A DNA stretch of 23,453 bases from a virus (IMGVR_UViG_3300042452_000269:1-23453); one strand, 5' to 3'; positions 17,301 to 23,030 are shown, counted from the first letter of the stretch. Program-made: numbers and translations. Notes: generated by a model not told the origin, from the sequence alone.

Positions 17301-17705
17301 ATTGTTGAGGCGTTCGGAAAATCTGGAGTCGATCAGATGAACAAGATTGCTGATCAGCTTTCTGTCGTCATCGAGAAGGATAGTCTCGTTAAGAGCAAGC
17401 TCATCCCTGCGGTGACATCTGCTGTCGCATCAACATTTGGAGCAAACATGTACGGAAGGATGGCGTTGTCTAACCTTGCCGCTGTAACTGGAGCTGCCGC
17501 CATTGGCAGAGTTCTCAGAAATCCAGAATACCTTGCCACGGTTACAAAACCAATCGATCAGGTTGCAAAGGTTCAAATGGATGCGTTCAACCGTCGTTGG
17601 CCAAAGATTCTTACGCTTGAGGCTGATCGTTTGAAAATGAGAAACGATGAGCGTGAGGAGGCTGAACGTCCCCAGATTCCTCCAGCTTCTGTTCGTCGTT
17701 TCTAA
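14394..17705 (+). CDS. Giant putative internal virion protein (1103 residues)
   Basis: The largest gene in the window. The N-terminal region has two near-identical short units, EITFVPDEQ and EISFVPDKA, 19 residues apart. Hydrophobic Gly/Ala-rich segments occur at about 143-179 (LGMAAGAAAGIGISQIPGLQ), at about 238-290 and at about 1003-1042, any of which could meet membrane. Long coiled coils are predicted at about 415-500 and about 748-835 (KNDLVSKSKELEARIADDDT and KKIKSVNEEIERLEKRRPDL). I looked for lytic transglycosylase, peptidase or other catalytic motifs and saw none. Size and order suit the large ejection proteins of short-tailed phages (T7 gp15/gp16 type), which enter the host and pull in DNA. 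No clear Shine-Dalgarno sequence precedes the ATG. The stop shares one base with the next start (TAATG). Confidence 0.6.
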   Translation: MDEYVLQNEGQPDQMQVGQPIQSVDVGLPEQSMSQVSAQPEITFVPDEQQGINATPEISFVPDKAPMGSMEAVNQAAEQAPLVGRDTFRPKSLLVEQADLRLGRESAKKFQELEATGFNPSVPIEFTPQEQKLLNEYRFNQARRGLGMAAGAAAGIGISQIPGLQTVGGEMLAGVGSELLRQTIAPEPYDVQEAAAQGIPLLSFSKRGAGGFRSPLQFLTTAETGVTQQSSRLKQILKEGAAGGMTGAAQGLASTLGDESGKTEETIKQAALSGLFLPTFAGGLRGLGALSRSGPSLRRFAGELQRPYTQQFLTERADAIRRELGAGGGIDPALAGQLADTLYSPELSGTRPEDIRAWGENIQTFLQDSIRRGSAAGLSGDELTNQIVSELKRVTERKDIDDNLISGIVLNAQQMIGEAKKKVDFEFASKNAELLGAARRAEGELQLGSKSLSDDIRNLEIQKKDLKASDDITRTQIDNEIADKQRQIDEIENGFDPKFDYGKPVGQFETGKKFSEEANRLLKDFKSKQNAGYKALDPRLEAISVPVERLDRNGDVVKDKDGNPIVDLFTLKDLKEKRTEILDQIDFNKPVQKATYDKFEELERVEKRIEEGLNTDPDLRDKLKAQNASYREGITRFKGTLIGSLLRETGEGGGKPSAVMSLLGSSGGEALEVMKKLAGSDWDTSFKPMLYDFVYNKLRTEGQTPVEFLNLLTQAKRGKGSGLTQEVANEFFPQLSEIQDVATRYKGLVDRKATLATQKNDLVSKSKELEARIADDDTAARGLLKENEKKIKSVNEEIERLEKRRPDLGEELKEMDAKTKQITSALADLQSAVNGKLPIKLDDEQIKLILSNPDSSRLAKDLQLYVQQASRKATDFQKMVLDATKTGRLSANQVQPEDVVRFLTTDYGKQQRYVVQEFMNVMRNERPDLVGDVQNLVVGNLFKESLDAGKKQVNINKMRELISGQYNPLIVEAFGKSGVDQMNKIADQLSVVIEKDSLVKSKLIPAVTSAVASTFGANMYGRMALSNLAAVTGAAAIGRVLRNPEYLATVTKPIDQVAKVQMDAFNRRWPKILTLEADRLKMRNDEREEAERPQIPPASVRRF
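14441..14452. repeat. 12-base perfect palindrome GGTTGGCCAACC (copy 2)
   Basis: Identical to 6909-6920 but read in another frame, where it encodes part of QVGQP near the start of the 1103-residue protein. One of eight TTGGCCAA-core sites. Confidence 0.85.
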
Positions 17706-17974
17706 TGAAAACCTCCCTCTCCAAGAAAGGTAGCCGTTACCAAGGCAAGAAGGTGACGCTCAACAAGCCGTTCTACACGCCGGGCGAGCGGAAGAAGAGT
17801 GCTGTCTACGTCAAGAATCCTGCTGGCAACGTCATCAAGGTTCGCTTCGGCGACCCGAACATGGAAATCAAGCGCGACAATCCTGAGCGTCGTAAGAACT
17901 TCCGCGCGCGGCATAACTGCGCGGAGGCTAAGGACAAGACGACGCCCAAATTCTGGTCCTGCAAGGCTTGGTAA
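17705..17974 (+). CDS. Small basic conserved phage protein (FRARHNC / WSCKAW type)
   Basis: An 89-residue, strongly basic protein. It contains KPFYTPGERKKSAVYVKNPA, then VIKVRFGDPNMEIKRDNPER, and ends FRARHNCAEAKDKTTPKFW followed by SCKAW. I recognise this layout (VYVKxPxGNVxKVxFGDxNMxIKRDNPERRxxFRARHNC then WSCKxW) from many tailed-phage structural regions, where it occurs alone or attached to larger proteins; no function is established that I can cite. Two cysteines, in the HNC and WSC motifs, are about 20 residues apart and could pair or bind metal. The basic surface suggests contact with DNA or with an acidic virion protein. It is coupled to the 1103-residue gene by a one-base overlap. 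Confidence 0.75.
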   Translation: MKTSLSKKGSRYQGKKVTLNKPFYTPGERKKSAVYVKNPAGNVIKVRFGDPNMEIKRDNPERRKNFRARHNCAEAKDKTTPKFWSCKAW

Positions 17975-18003
17975 TTTTGTAGTTAAAACTCATTCTAACT
18001 GAT

Positions 18004-18189
18004 ATGGACAAGATGAAACTTGGTGGTGGCGGACGTTACGAGAAGCTCGTTGGCGAGCTTGAGAAGAAAGGCGTCAAAGATCCGGGTGCTTTGGCAGCTT
18101 CAATCGGACGCAAGAAATACGGGGCAAAACGCTTCCAATCGCTTGCCGCCAAAGGCCATCGCCGCGCTGAGCGTGAGAAGGAAAGCTAA
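18004..18189 (+). CDS. Small basic phage protein (GRYEKLVGELEKKGVKDPGAL type)
   Basis: A 61-residue basic protein, the last of the plus-strand operon. GGRYEKLVGELEKKGVKDPG followed by ALAASIGRKKYGAKRFQSLA predicts two short helices and a lysine/arginine-rich end. Proteins of this pattern (KGVKDPxALAAxIGRKKYG) occur in many tailed phages, usually as small genes or extensions beside structural genes; the function is not known to me. Twenty-nine bases separate it from the preceding gene, with no clear ribosome site or terminator. Its TAA stop lies on the TAG stop of the convergent primase-helicase gene. Confidence 0.72.
   Translation: MDKMKLGGGGRYEKLVGELEKKGVKDPGALAASIGRKKYGAKRFQSLAAKGHRRAEREKES
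18186..18189. other. Convergent overlapping stop codons
   Basis: The plus operon ends with TAA at 18187-18189 and the minus replication operon ends with TAG read from 18188 to 18186, so the four bases CTAA hold both stops. There is no space for an intergenic terminator, and transcripts from either side must run into the opposite genes unless termination occurs inside coding DNA. Confidence 0.9.
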
Positions 18190-20003
18190 CGCCCCCTAGA
18201 GCGTCCGCCCCACGGCTTCTTCGTCGCCGCCGCCTTATCGACTACAAACTGCTCAGGCGGTGCGTAGTCCCAAGAGATGGTTCCGACTCCTCGTTGAATG
18301 ACGATGGAGCCGGTTTTGTTTCCGTTCTTGTCCTTCAATCCTGACCTGTCTCCGCGCTTCGCCATCCCGAGCATGAAGCGTCGCGGCTGATTGAATCCAA
18401 CCTCCTTCAGGACAATTACCTCTCTCGCCCAGTTGGTCAGGTCGGAGCTTCCGAATCCTGAGTAGGCCATGTCTGCCACGCTCTCCGGTTTTTCGTCCTT
18501 ACCCTTCGGCTTGGGGAAGTGATGAACCAATACGATGACGACTCCTGTCTCCATCATAATCGGCTGGAGCAGATGCCGCGTGAAGTTCGCGCAGACCTCG
18601 ATGTCCGATGGATTGCCGCCAATGTAGGAGAGCAGAGGGTCGATATAGACAATGTCTACTTTCGTTTTTCGAATAAGACGACGTAGCATGGTCGTAAACT
18701 CCGCGCCGGTTCGAACTGCCTCGCGGAAGAAGAGCATGTCTGCACGGCGCAATCCGTTCTGCCAATCGCTTCCGAAGACCATCTGCGCGGCCCCTTTCAG
18801 TGCATCATGCTGATCGGCGATGTCGTTCTCAGCTTGAACGTAGGCCACCTTGAGCGGTCGTACCGGCTGACATCCGAACCAATCTGAGCCTATGGCCCAC
18901 CTCAGTCCTTGGTAGAATGCCATCGAGCTTTTGCCGCATCCGCTCTGACCGACAAAGAGGACCGATGAACCGCGACGAATCCATCTGTCACCGATCAGGT
19001 TGTCAGGGTCGTTCTCAGGATCGTAGTCGATGATGCTCTGGAGCGTGAACTCCTGAGGCATGTCCTGGGACTCCAGATAGTCCGTGAACGCATCCCAGTT
19101 CACGACGCCCACATTGATGGCGACAAGCCTCTGCTCCTTGCCATCGCGCATCACACCGGCAAGACGAGAGAACCTGCTCGCGTTCTTGTTCTTCGGATCG
19201 ATGCCGAGAGCCTCCAGATGGCGATAAACAACGTCGCGACGCTCGTTCCATTCCTCCTTGTTCGCCGCTTCAACGCGCACCCAGCCGTGCAGACTCTTGC
19301 CGCCGGAATCGATGACGACAGAGAGTGGTAGCTTCGACTCCTTGAGGATCGTCCATTGCTCATCCTTCGTCTTGTCGTCCATCTCGACCAGCACATGGCG
19401 GAAGGCTGACACGCCGGAATCAGATCCGCTTTCATCGAGACACGGGTTAACCCGTACATACGCGCCACGGCTGTCAGGACCGTTCCACATGGAACTTATG
19501 GGCGGCGTAAAATGCTTCTCAATCCATTCGTCGCGCTTGAGGAACGTACCCTTGGACGCTGGCCTACCCTTGCCCTCCTCGTCGCAGATGATGTCATTGC
19601 AGATGCAGACAACTTCATCCGGCTCGAAGCAGGCTTTGAGAAAGTCGATGGTTGTAAATCGGCATTCCGGTTGCGGAATTGCTTGGATCTTTTGAACGAT
19701 GAACTTGCCGGTCGTGGATACCGGCGTTCCGCTCTGTGCGGATAGAAGCCATCCCTTCGGCTTGTCGTGCGTCACGGTCATCGCCTGATTGACCTTGTGG
19801 GCCAATTCGTTCGGCTTCCACGGCGGAACGCACTTCGCGTTGTATTCGCTCAGCAGCATCTCCGCATCCGAGCGTGAAAGCTCGAAGCCATGAACTAGAG
19901 CGGTAGCTACTGCGAAGGTTGTGTTATGACCTCCCTGACCGCTGACGGCTCCGGGGGTGTTTCGAAGCCATGCTCGCGCACGGTCGATATTTGAATTGCT
20001 CAT
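18186..20003 (-). CDS. Primase-helicase fusion (AEP-like primase plus RepA-like helicase)
   Basis: A 605-residue replication protein. Residues 8-75 match a small helical module typical of phage/plasmid primases (QGGHNTTFAVATALVHGF, then YNAKCVPPW and ELAHKV). Residues about 115-300 fit an archaeo-eukaryotic-type primase: VEMDD at 206-210 as acidic metal ligands, SGGKSLHGW at 233-241 with the conserved His, and NASRFSRLAGV at 274-284. Residues about 330-580 form a RecA-fold helicase of the RepA (AAA_25) type: GQSGCGKSS at 352-360 is Walker A, IVYIDP at 451-456 Walker B, and VLVHHF at 491-496 the downstream His motif. It would unwind the template and lay primers at the fork. It is the last gene of the replication operon, coupled by ATGA to the small gene upstream. 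No DNA polymerase is present in the window. Confidence 0.85.
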   Translation of the reverse strand: MSNSNIDRARAWLRNTPGAVSGQGGHNTTFAVATALVHGFELSRSDAEMLLSEYNAKCVPPWKPNELAHKVNQAMTVTHDKPKGWLLSAQSGTPVSTTGKFIVQKIQAIPQPECRFTTIDFLKACFEPDEVVCICNDIICDEEGKGRPASKGTFLKRDEWIEKHFTPPISSMWNGPDSRGAYVRVNPCLDESGSDSGVSAFRHVLVEMDDKTKDEQWTILKESKLPLSVVIDSGGKSLHGWVRVEAANKEEWNERRDVVYRHLEALGIDPKNKNASRFSRLAGVMRDGKEQRLVAINVGVVNWDAFTDYLESQDMPQEFTLQSIIDYDPENDPDNLIGDRWIRRGSSVLFVGQSGCGKSSMAFYQGLRWAIGSDWFGCQPVRPLKVAYVQAENDIADQHDALKGAAQMVFGSDWQNGLRRADMLFFREAVRTGAEFTTMLRRLIRKTKVDIVYIDPLLSYIGGNPSDIEVCANFTRHLLQPIMMETGVVIVLVHHFPKPKGKDEKPESVADMAYSGFGSSDLTNWAREVIVLKEVGFNQPRRFMLGMAKRGDRSGLKDKNGNKTGSIVIQRGVGTISWDYAPPEQFVVDKAAATKKPWGGRSRGR

Positions 20004-20224
20004 TCGATTCCAAGTTGTTTTCTCGCGAGTTCCCCGGACCTGCCAAGGTCAGTCTTGGCTATTTCCTGAAGAACAGAATTTGATTTCTCTAATTTCTGAA
20101 AAAGGAGAGACAGCTCTTTGGGAGTCATCAGGTACTTGCTCCATTGCTGGATGGGTATGGAGCGAGACTTGAACTTCGCAAAGAGCTGCTCTTGTGCGGC
20201 GATGTAATGGCTAGGGCTTCGCAT
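20000..20224 (-). CDS. Small hypothetical protein, 74 residues
   Basis: A helical, mildly basic protein (MRSPSHYIAAQEQLFAKFKS; later LSLLFQKLEKSNSVLQEIAK). I do not recognise it. Its start lies 14 bases inside the end of the preceding small gene, and its stop overlaps the primase-helicase start as ATGA. This tight coupling to the helicase makes a helicase-associated role (loader-like or regulatory) an obvious hypothesis, but nothing in the sequence proves it. Confidence 0.6.
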   Translation of the reverse strand: MRSPSHYIAAQEQLFAKFKSRSIPIQQWSKYLMTPKELSLLFQKLEKSNSVLQEIAKTDLGRSGELARKQLGIE

Positions 20225-20396
20225 CTATCGGCGCGAACTTGGCATTGAATTCAGCCTTAGTTCGAACGTAGACCTTTCGCTTTCCCTCACGCATGTAGGC
20301 CACGCCTTGCCACTTGGTTTCTCCGATTCGTATCTCTACGTCGTCGGAGAGGAGTTCAACCTGCACCGAGCTGTTTCCTAAGTTCTTGTATCTCAT
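20211..20396 (-). CDS. Small hypothetical beta-rich protein, 61 residues (78 with upstream start)
   Basis: The sequence MRYKNLGNSSVQVELLSDDV then EIRIGETKWQGVAYMREGKR reads like a small beta-barrel or SH3-like protein with a basic end; family unknown. In-frame ATGs at 20447 and 20408 would give 78 or 65 residues. I prefer 20396 because it limits the overlap with the preceding gene to 41 bases and gives a natural N-terminus, but no ribosome site separates the options. It overlaps the next gene by 14 bases. Confidence 0.55.
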   Translation of the reverse strand: MRYKNLGNSSVQVELLSDDVEIRIGETKWQGVAYMREGKRKVYVRTKAEFNAKFAPIDAKP

Positions 20397-20556
20397 CTTC
20401 GGAAGCATCGTCGAGATGGCCTGAACCGCTCGAATGCCAGACTTCATCCACGTTTTGCTGGGGCTTCGGCCTGCTCATCCAACCGCGAAGAAGTGCATAC
20501 TCGATCAACTGAGGGGCTTCCTTCAACAACTGTTGTCGCGTGATTTCAGATTTCAT
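20356..20556 (-). CDS. Small hypothetical acidic protein, 66 residues
   Basis: Starts MKSEITRQQLLKEAPQLIEY and ends in a charged helix (DDASEDEIQELRKQLGAG). The N-terminus resembles a short helix-turn-helix-like or protein-binding helical pair, but no family is recognisable. A start further upstream (20634) exists in frame; I use 20556 because it gives only an 11-base overlap with the preceding gene. Part of the coupled string of small genes between RuvC and the primase-helicase. Confidence 0.55.
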   Translation of the reverse strand: MKSEITRQQLLKEAPQLIEYALLRGWMSRPKPQQNVDEVWHSSGSGHLDDASEDEIQELRKQLGAG

Positions 20557-20743
20557 CAGGTTCGATTCGTTTGCCGCGTCGTCCGCCAGCTCGGCGCATT
20601 CCCATTTCGGTTCCGATTTCGTTGGCGAATCCACGGCGGATCAGCCATTCCTTGTACTTTCGGTCGATGTAGGCGAAGTCGATCCTTGGGGTCGATTCGT
20701 CTGCGTCTGCCACTCGGACTGTCGTTACTTTGTTCATGCTCAT
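20546..20743 (-). CDS. Small basic hypothetical protein, 65 residues
   Basis: Contains IDFAYIDRKYKEWLIRRGFA, then a basic Gly/Arg tail (MRRAGGRRGKRIEPDEI) that could contact nucleic acid. No family recognised. The ATG overlaps the stop of the preceding Cys-motif gene as ATGA; the third codon is also ATG. Confidence 0.55.
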   Translation of the reverse strand: MSMNKVTTVRVADADESTPRIDFAYIDRKYKEWLIRRGFANEIGTEMGMRRAGGRRGKRIEPDEI

Positions 20744-20934
20744 TTGTATATCTCGATTGTGTGTTTGTAGTGTCGCTCAGCTTGGGTGCAGTTCCAGCAC
20801 AGGTCATGGCCTGCGTTGCATCCGCATCCGAGAGATTTGAAGAGAACCTTGGCCAACCATTGGTATTCCTCGATGGCATGGCGCAGGGTTTCGATGTCGG
20901 TTTCCTCTGCGAGAGGTTTGGTAGGCTCGCTCAT
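20740..20934 (-). CDS. Small putative zinc-binding protein, 64 residues
   Basis: Starts at the ATG that overlaps the stop of the preceding 39-residue gene (ATGA). The first half is an acidic helix (ETDIETLRHAIEEYQWLAKV). Then CGCNAGHDLCWNC supplies four Cys and one His in a tight CxC-x3-H-x2-CxxC cluster, a probable metal site; a further His follows in RHYKH. Family unknown. One of two Cys-cluster proteins in the window, the other being at 4928-5548. Confidence 0.6.
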   Translation of the reverse strand: MSEPTKPLAEETDIETLRHAIEEYQWLAKVLFKSLGCGCNAGHDLCWNCTQAERHYKHTIEIYK

Positions 20935-21050
20935 TTGACGACGAAGAGAATGAAGTATGCGGCGGTGATGACCATGCCAGCGCAGAATGCGGCGATGAGG
21001 AGCTGTCTGATTTCGTCCGATGATGGAGGACGGCTCGATCTGCGGATCAT
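20931..21050 (-). CDS. Single-pass membrane microprotein, 39 residues
   Basis: A very short gene supported by ATGA overlaps at both ends (with RuvC upstream and the 64-residue gene downstream). The N-terminal 16 residues are basic and polar (MIRRSSRPPSSDEIRQ). The remainder, LLIAAFCAGMVITAAYFILF plus a final VVK, is one transmembrane helix, predicted N-in by the positive-inside rule. It could be a membrane anchor for replication, a superinfection or inhibitor peptide, or a holin-like factor. Nothing decides between these. Confidence 0.6.
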   Translation of the reverse strand: MIRRSSRPPSSDEIRQLLIAAFCAGMVITAAYFILFVVK

Positions 21051-21511
21051 CTGCCACCTCCTAGGGCATAGTGAAGGATCAGAAGCGCGTCGCAGTTCTT
21101 CAGGGTTACGTCCAGATGGGGGTACAATTCCTGCGCCTTCGCCTTGAGCTTTCTTTTCCATTCCGAATGATCTTTGCACGATGCTTTCCCGCCGAGTCCT
21201 AGAGGAGCCTGCCACACTTTTGGAGCTGCTCTGTGAAGAGCGTATCCGTACGCGTATGCAGCAGCCTCAACTCGACCGAGGTTTCTGTGAAGTGTCGCCA
21301 TCGACGAGCTTTTCGTCATGGGAGACACGAACAGTGGAAGCTCCTCGATCCACAACTCTGCATTGGCCGTCTTTAGCTGATTGATCAGCGCGCAGATTTC
21401 AGGCAGCGATTCCGGCATAGACAGCAGGATAATGCCGTCCGGTGTATTGACCGCGAATCCTCCGCTGACGCCAGGATCTACGGCTACGATTGGTTTATTG
21501 GATGCTTTCAT
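21047..21511 (-). CDS. RuvC-like Holliday junction resolvase
   Basis: A 154-residue RNase H-fold nuclease of the RuvC type, which cuts four-way junctions that arise in phage recombination and replication and would block packaging. VAVDPGVSGGFAV at 9-21 gives the first catalytic Asp (D12), WIEEL at 54-58 the catalytic Glu (E56 or E57), and LKNCDALLILHYAL at 137-150 the C-terminal Asp (D141). Length matches short phage resolvases. A Gly/Lys-rich loop (APLGLGGKASCKDHSEWKRK) sits before the last helix, where junction-contacting residues are expected. It begins 4 bases after the single-strand binding protein gene and is followed by the membrane microprotein with an ATGA overlap. Confidence 0.85.
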   Translation of the reverse strand: MKASNKPIVAVDPGVSGGFAVNTPDGIILLSMPESLPEICALINQLKTANAELWIEELPLFVSPMTKSSSMATLHRNLGRVEAAAYAYGYALHRAAPKVWQAPLGLGGKASCKDHSEWKRKLKAKAQELYPHLDVTLKNCDALLILHYALGGGR

Positions 21512-21515
21512 TGGA

Positions 21516-21875
21516 TTAGTAACACAGCACGGTTATTTGTTCCGCAGCGATTCGAACCGCACTTTTCGTATCGCCACCTTCTGACCAACGCTCGACCTTC
21601 ACGCGGCCTTTGACACGCACCAGCGCGCCATTGCCGACTTCCATAATCTTCTCAGCCACCTGTCCCCATGAGGACAATTCGAACTCGTCGTAATCTTCGT
21701 GGAATCGGCCATCAGCATCGGTCCAATGGCGAGCGATTGAGATGACCCGTCGGACCATCAATGCGCCGGTCTTGGTTTCCGTTTTGCGGCTGATTCCGCG
21801 CAGCTCTCCGATGAGAAGAACTACGTTCTCTGTGGGCGTGGCTGTTTCATTTGATGTCGTAATTGATGCACTCAT
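21516..21875 (-). CDS. ssb: Single-stranded DNA-binding protein (OB fold)
   Basis: A 119-residue SSB-like protein. VVLLIGELRGISRKTETKTG starts the OB barrel, the middle strand VRRVISIARHW is followed by YDEFELSSWGQVAEKIMEVG (the F-x-L-x-x-W-G-x-x-A-E segment typical of SSB), and NGALVRVKGRVKVERW is the next strand pair. The start at 21875 was chosen because it overlaps the helicase stop as ATGA; the frame stays open 10 codons upstream. Unlike the bacterial housekeeping protein there is no acidic C-terminal tip: it ends EQITVLCY, so it may not recruit host SSB partners. It would coat single strands made by the neighbouring helicase and primase-helicase. Confidence 0.82.
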   Translation of the reverse strand: MSASITTSNETATPTENVVLLIGELRGISRKTETKTGALMVRRVISIARHWTDADGRFHEDYDEFELSSWGQVAEKIMEVGNGALVRVKGRVKVERWSEGGDTKSAVRIAAEQITVLCY

Positions 21876-22948
21876 TGGAAGACGCAACCTAGTTGACGGT
21901 AGCATTCCATTCGCTTCTTGGCGTGGTATGCACCGATGGGGTGGAACCTGTCAGAAAAGTCCAGAATTGTCGCACAGTTTTTGGAATCTGTTTTCCGCAA
22001 TGCGCGGCTCGCTCGCTGGATCGTCTTCTGCGATGACCTGCCACCGCTAACCATGATGAGTAGTTCCACGTTCGGCAGATCAAGTCCTTCGTCGGCCAGT
22101 GATGTGGCAATCATGGTTCGCAGCTTACCGGCCTTGAACTCCTCCATCGCCGCCTTGCGCTGCTTCTTCGCAATCTTGGAATGGACGAGCAGAGAATTCG
22201 GAATGCGCTTTTCGTAGTCCTCGCCAAGTGTGATGCGAGGGATGAGGATGAGCGTCTGCATGTCGAGGTGGTCTAGCGCGTAGTTGATGGCGTAATCGTT
22301 GCGCTCACGGTTCTCGCAGATGCCGATTTCAACGAGCGATTCCCAGGCGCACATGCGTTTTAATTCGTCATCACTTATCCGCATATACCGCCGTCTTGTT
22401 ACAAACAGCCGCTCGATGTTGTCATCGATCTTCTGCTTCAGATTCAGATCAGTTGCGTCGGAGAGTTCGAGATAAGCGTCGGCCAATGAATCGCCGATGT
22501 CGCTGCGCTTGATTTCGTAGACTCGCTGGTTGAACAGCTCCTTGATGACAATATTACGATCCTCGTTGTCACTCCACGGCGTGGCGTCAAAACCATAACG
22601 CTCTCCGTCACAGGATTCGATGATGCGTCGCCATCCAGCAGCGGGGCTGTGCTTCGCTTCGTCAACGATCAGTATGTCCTTCTTGCTAAAGTCCACTGAC
22701 TCATGCGGACAACGCACCTCAACGACCTCGTCAGGTACACCGGCAACGCGGAGCGATGTGCGCGCTTGCTGACATGTCTCGCGTGTTGGGGCGAGCCAGC
22801 CAAACCTCCATCCCGGTCGTCCTTTCTCAAAGTGCTTGATGATGCTCGCGGCAATCCAGGTCTTGCCGCTGCCAGCCGGAGCGATGATCAGACCATCGCT
22901 AGTTTTGGCCCACTCTACTGCTTTCTGTTGGTATTCTCTTAGATTCAT
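21872..22948 (-). CDS. SF2 helicase / DEAD-like ATPase (DEAK box)
   Basis: A 358-residue superfamily 2 helicase. The start REYQQKAV carries a Q-motif-like Gln. APAGSGKT at 23-30 is Walker A, LAPTRE at 52-57 motif Ia, IVDEAKH at 94-100 motif II, DATP at 121-124 replaces SAT as motif III, ATSLADEGLDLP at 281-292 is motif V, and QRASRALRK at 311-319 is motif VI with the arginine finger. The motif II variant DEAK-H is uncommon but the core residues are intact. Related phage proteins (UvsW-like or restriction-helicase-like) rewind or unwind DNA, or regress forks. It is followed by ssb with an ATGA overlap. An 82-base gap lies between it and the upstream ribbon-helix-helix gene. Confidence 0.85.
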   Translation of the reverse strand: MNLREYQQKAVEWAKTSDGLIIAPAGSGKTWIAASIIKHFEKGRPGWRFGWLAPTRETCQQARTSLRVAGVPDEVVEVRCPHESVDFSKKDILIVDEAKHSPAAGWRRIIESCDGERYGFDATPWSDNEDRNIVIKELFNQRVYEIKRSDIGDSLADAYLELSDATDLNLKQKIDDNIERLFVTRRRYMRISDDELKRMCAWESLVEIGICENRERNDYAINYALDHLDMQTLILIPRITLGEDYEKRIPNSLLVHSKIAKKQRKAAMEEFKAGKLRTMIATSLADEGLDLPNVELLIMVSGGRSSQKTIQRASRALRKTDSKNCATILDFSDRFHPIGAYHAKKRMECYRQLGCVFQ

Positions 22949-23030
22949 AGTTTTAGGAAATTTGTCCCTCCGACCGCCGCTTCATGACGGCCAGAGGGTG
23001 TTGTCCGTACCACACGGTACGAATCGCTTA
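22949..23030. promoter_or_regulatory. Intergenic spacer upstream of the helicase operon
   Basis: The longest gap in the window (82 bases). It holds a short perfect hairpin (listed separately) and GGAGG on the minus strand, about 18 bases before the helicase ATG, which is too far for a normal ribosome site. I see no convincing -35/-10 pair. As a site beside a ribbon-helix-helix gene and ahead of eleven coupled genes, it is the best candidate for control of the replication operon. Confidence 0.4.
23006..23021. promoter_or_regulatory. Hairpin / inverted repeat CGTACC-acac-GGTACG
   Basis: A perfect 6-base inverted repeat with a 4-base loop, 9 bases beyond the stop of the ribbon-helix-helix gene. 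There is no T-run after it on either strand, so it is a poor intrinsic terminator. It could be an operator for the adjacent ribbon-helix-helix protein or an RNA hairpin; neither is shown. Confidence 0.4.

Noticed and set aside
20434-21147. A 237-codon plus-strand open frame across the small-gene cluster
   Set aside because: Its product is Arg/Ser/Leu-rich with no family pattern, and the opposite strand carries a consistent chain of ATGA-coupled genes with plausible proteins. It is a shadow of those genes.
23006-23021. Hairpin as an intrinsic terminator of the ribbon-helix-helix gene
   Set aside because: Short 6-base stem and no U-run on the minus-strand transcript; kept only as an operator or RNA-hairpin candidate.
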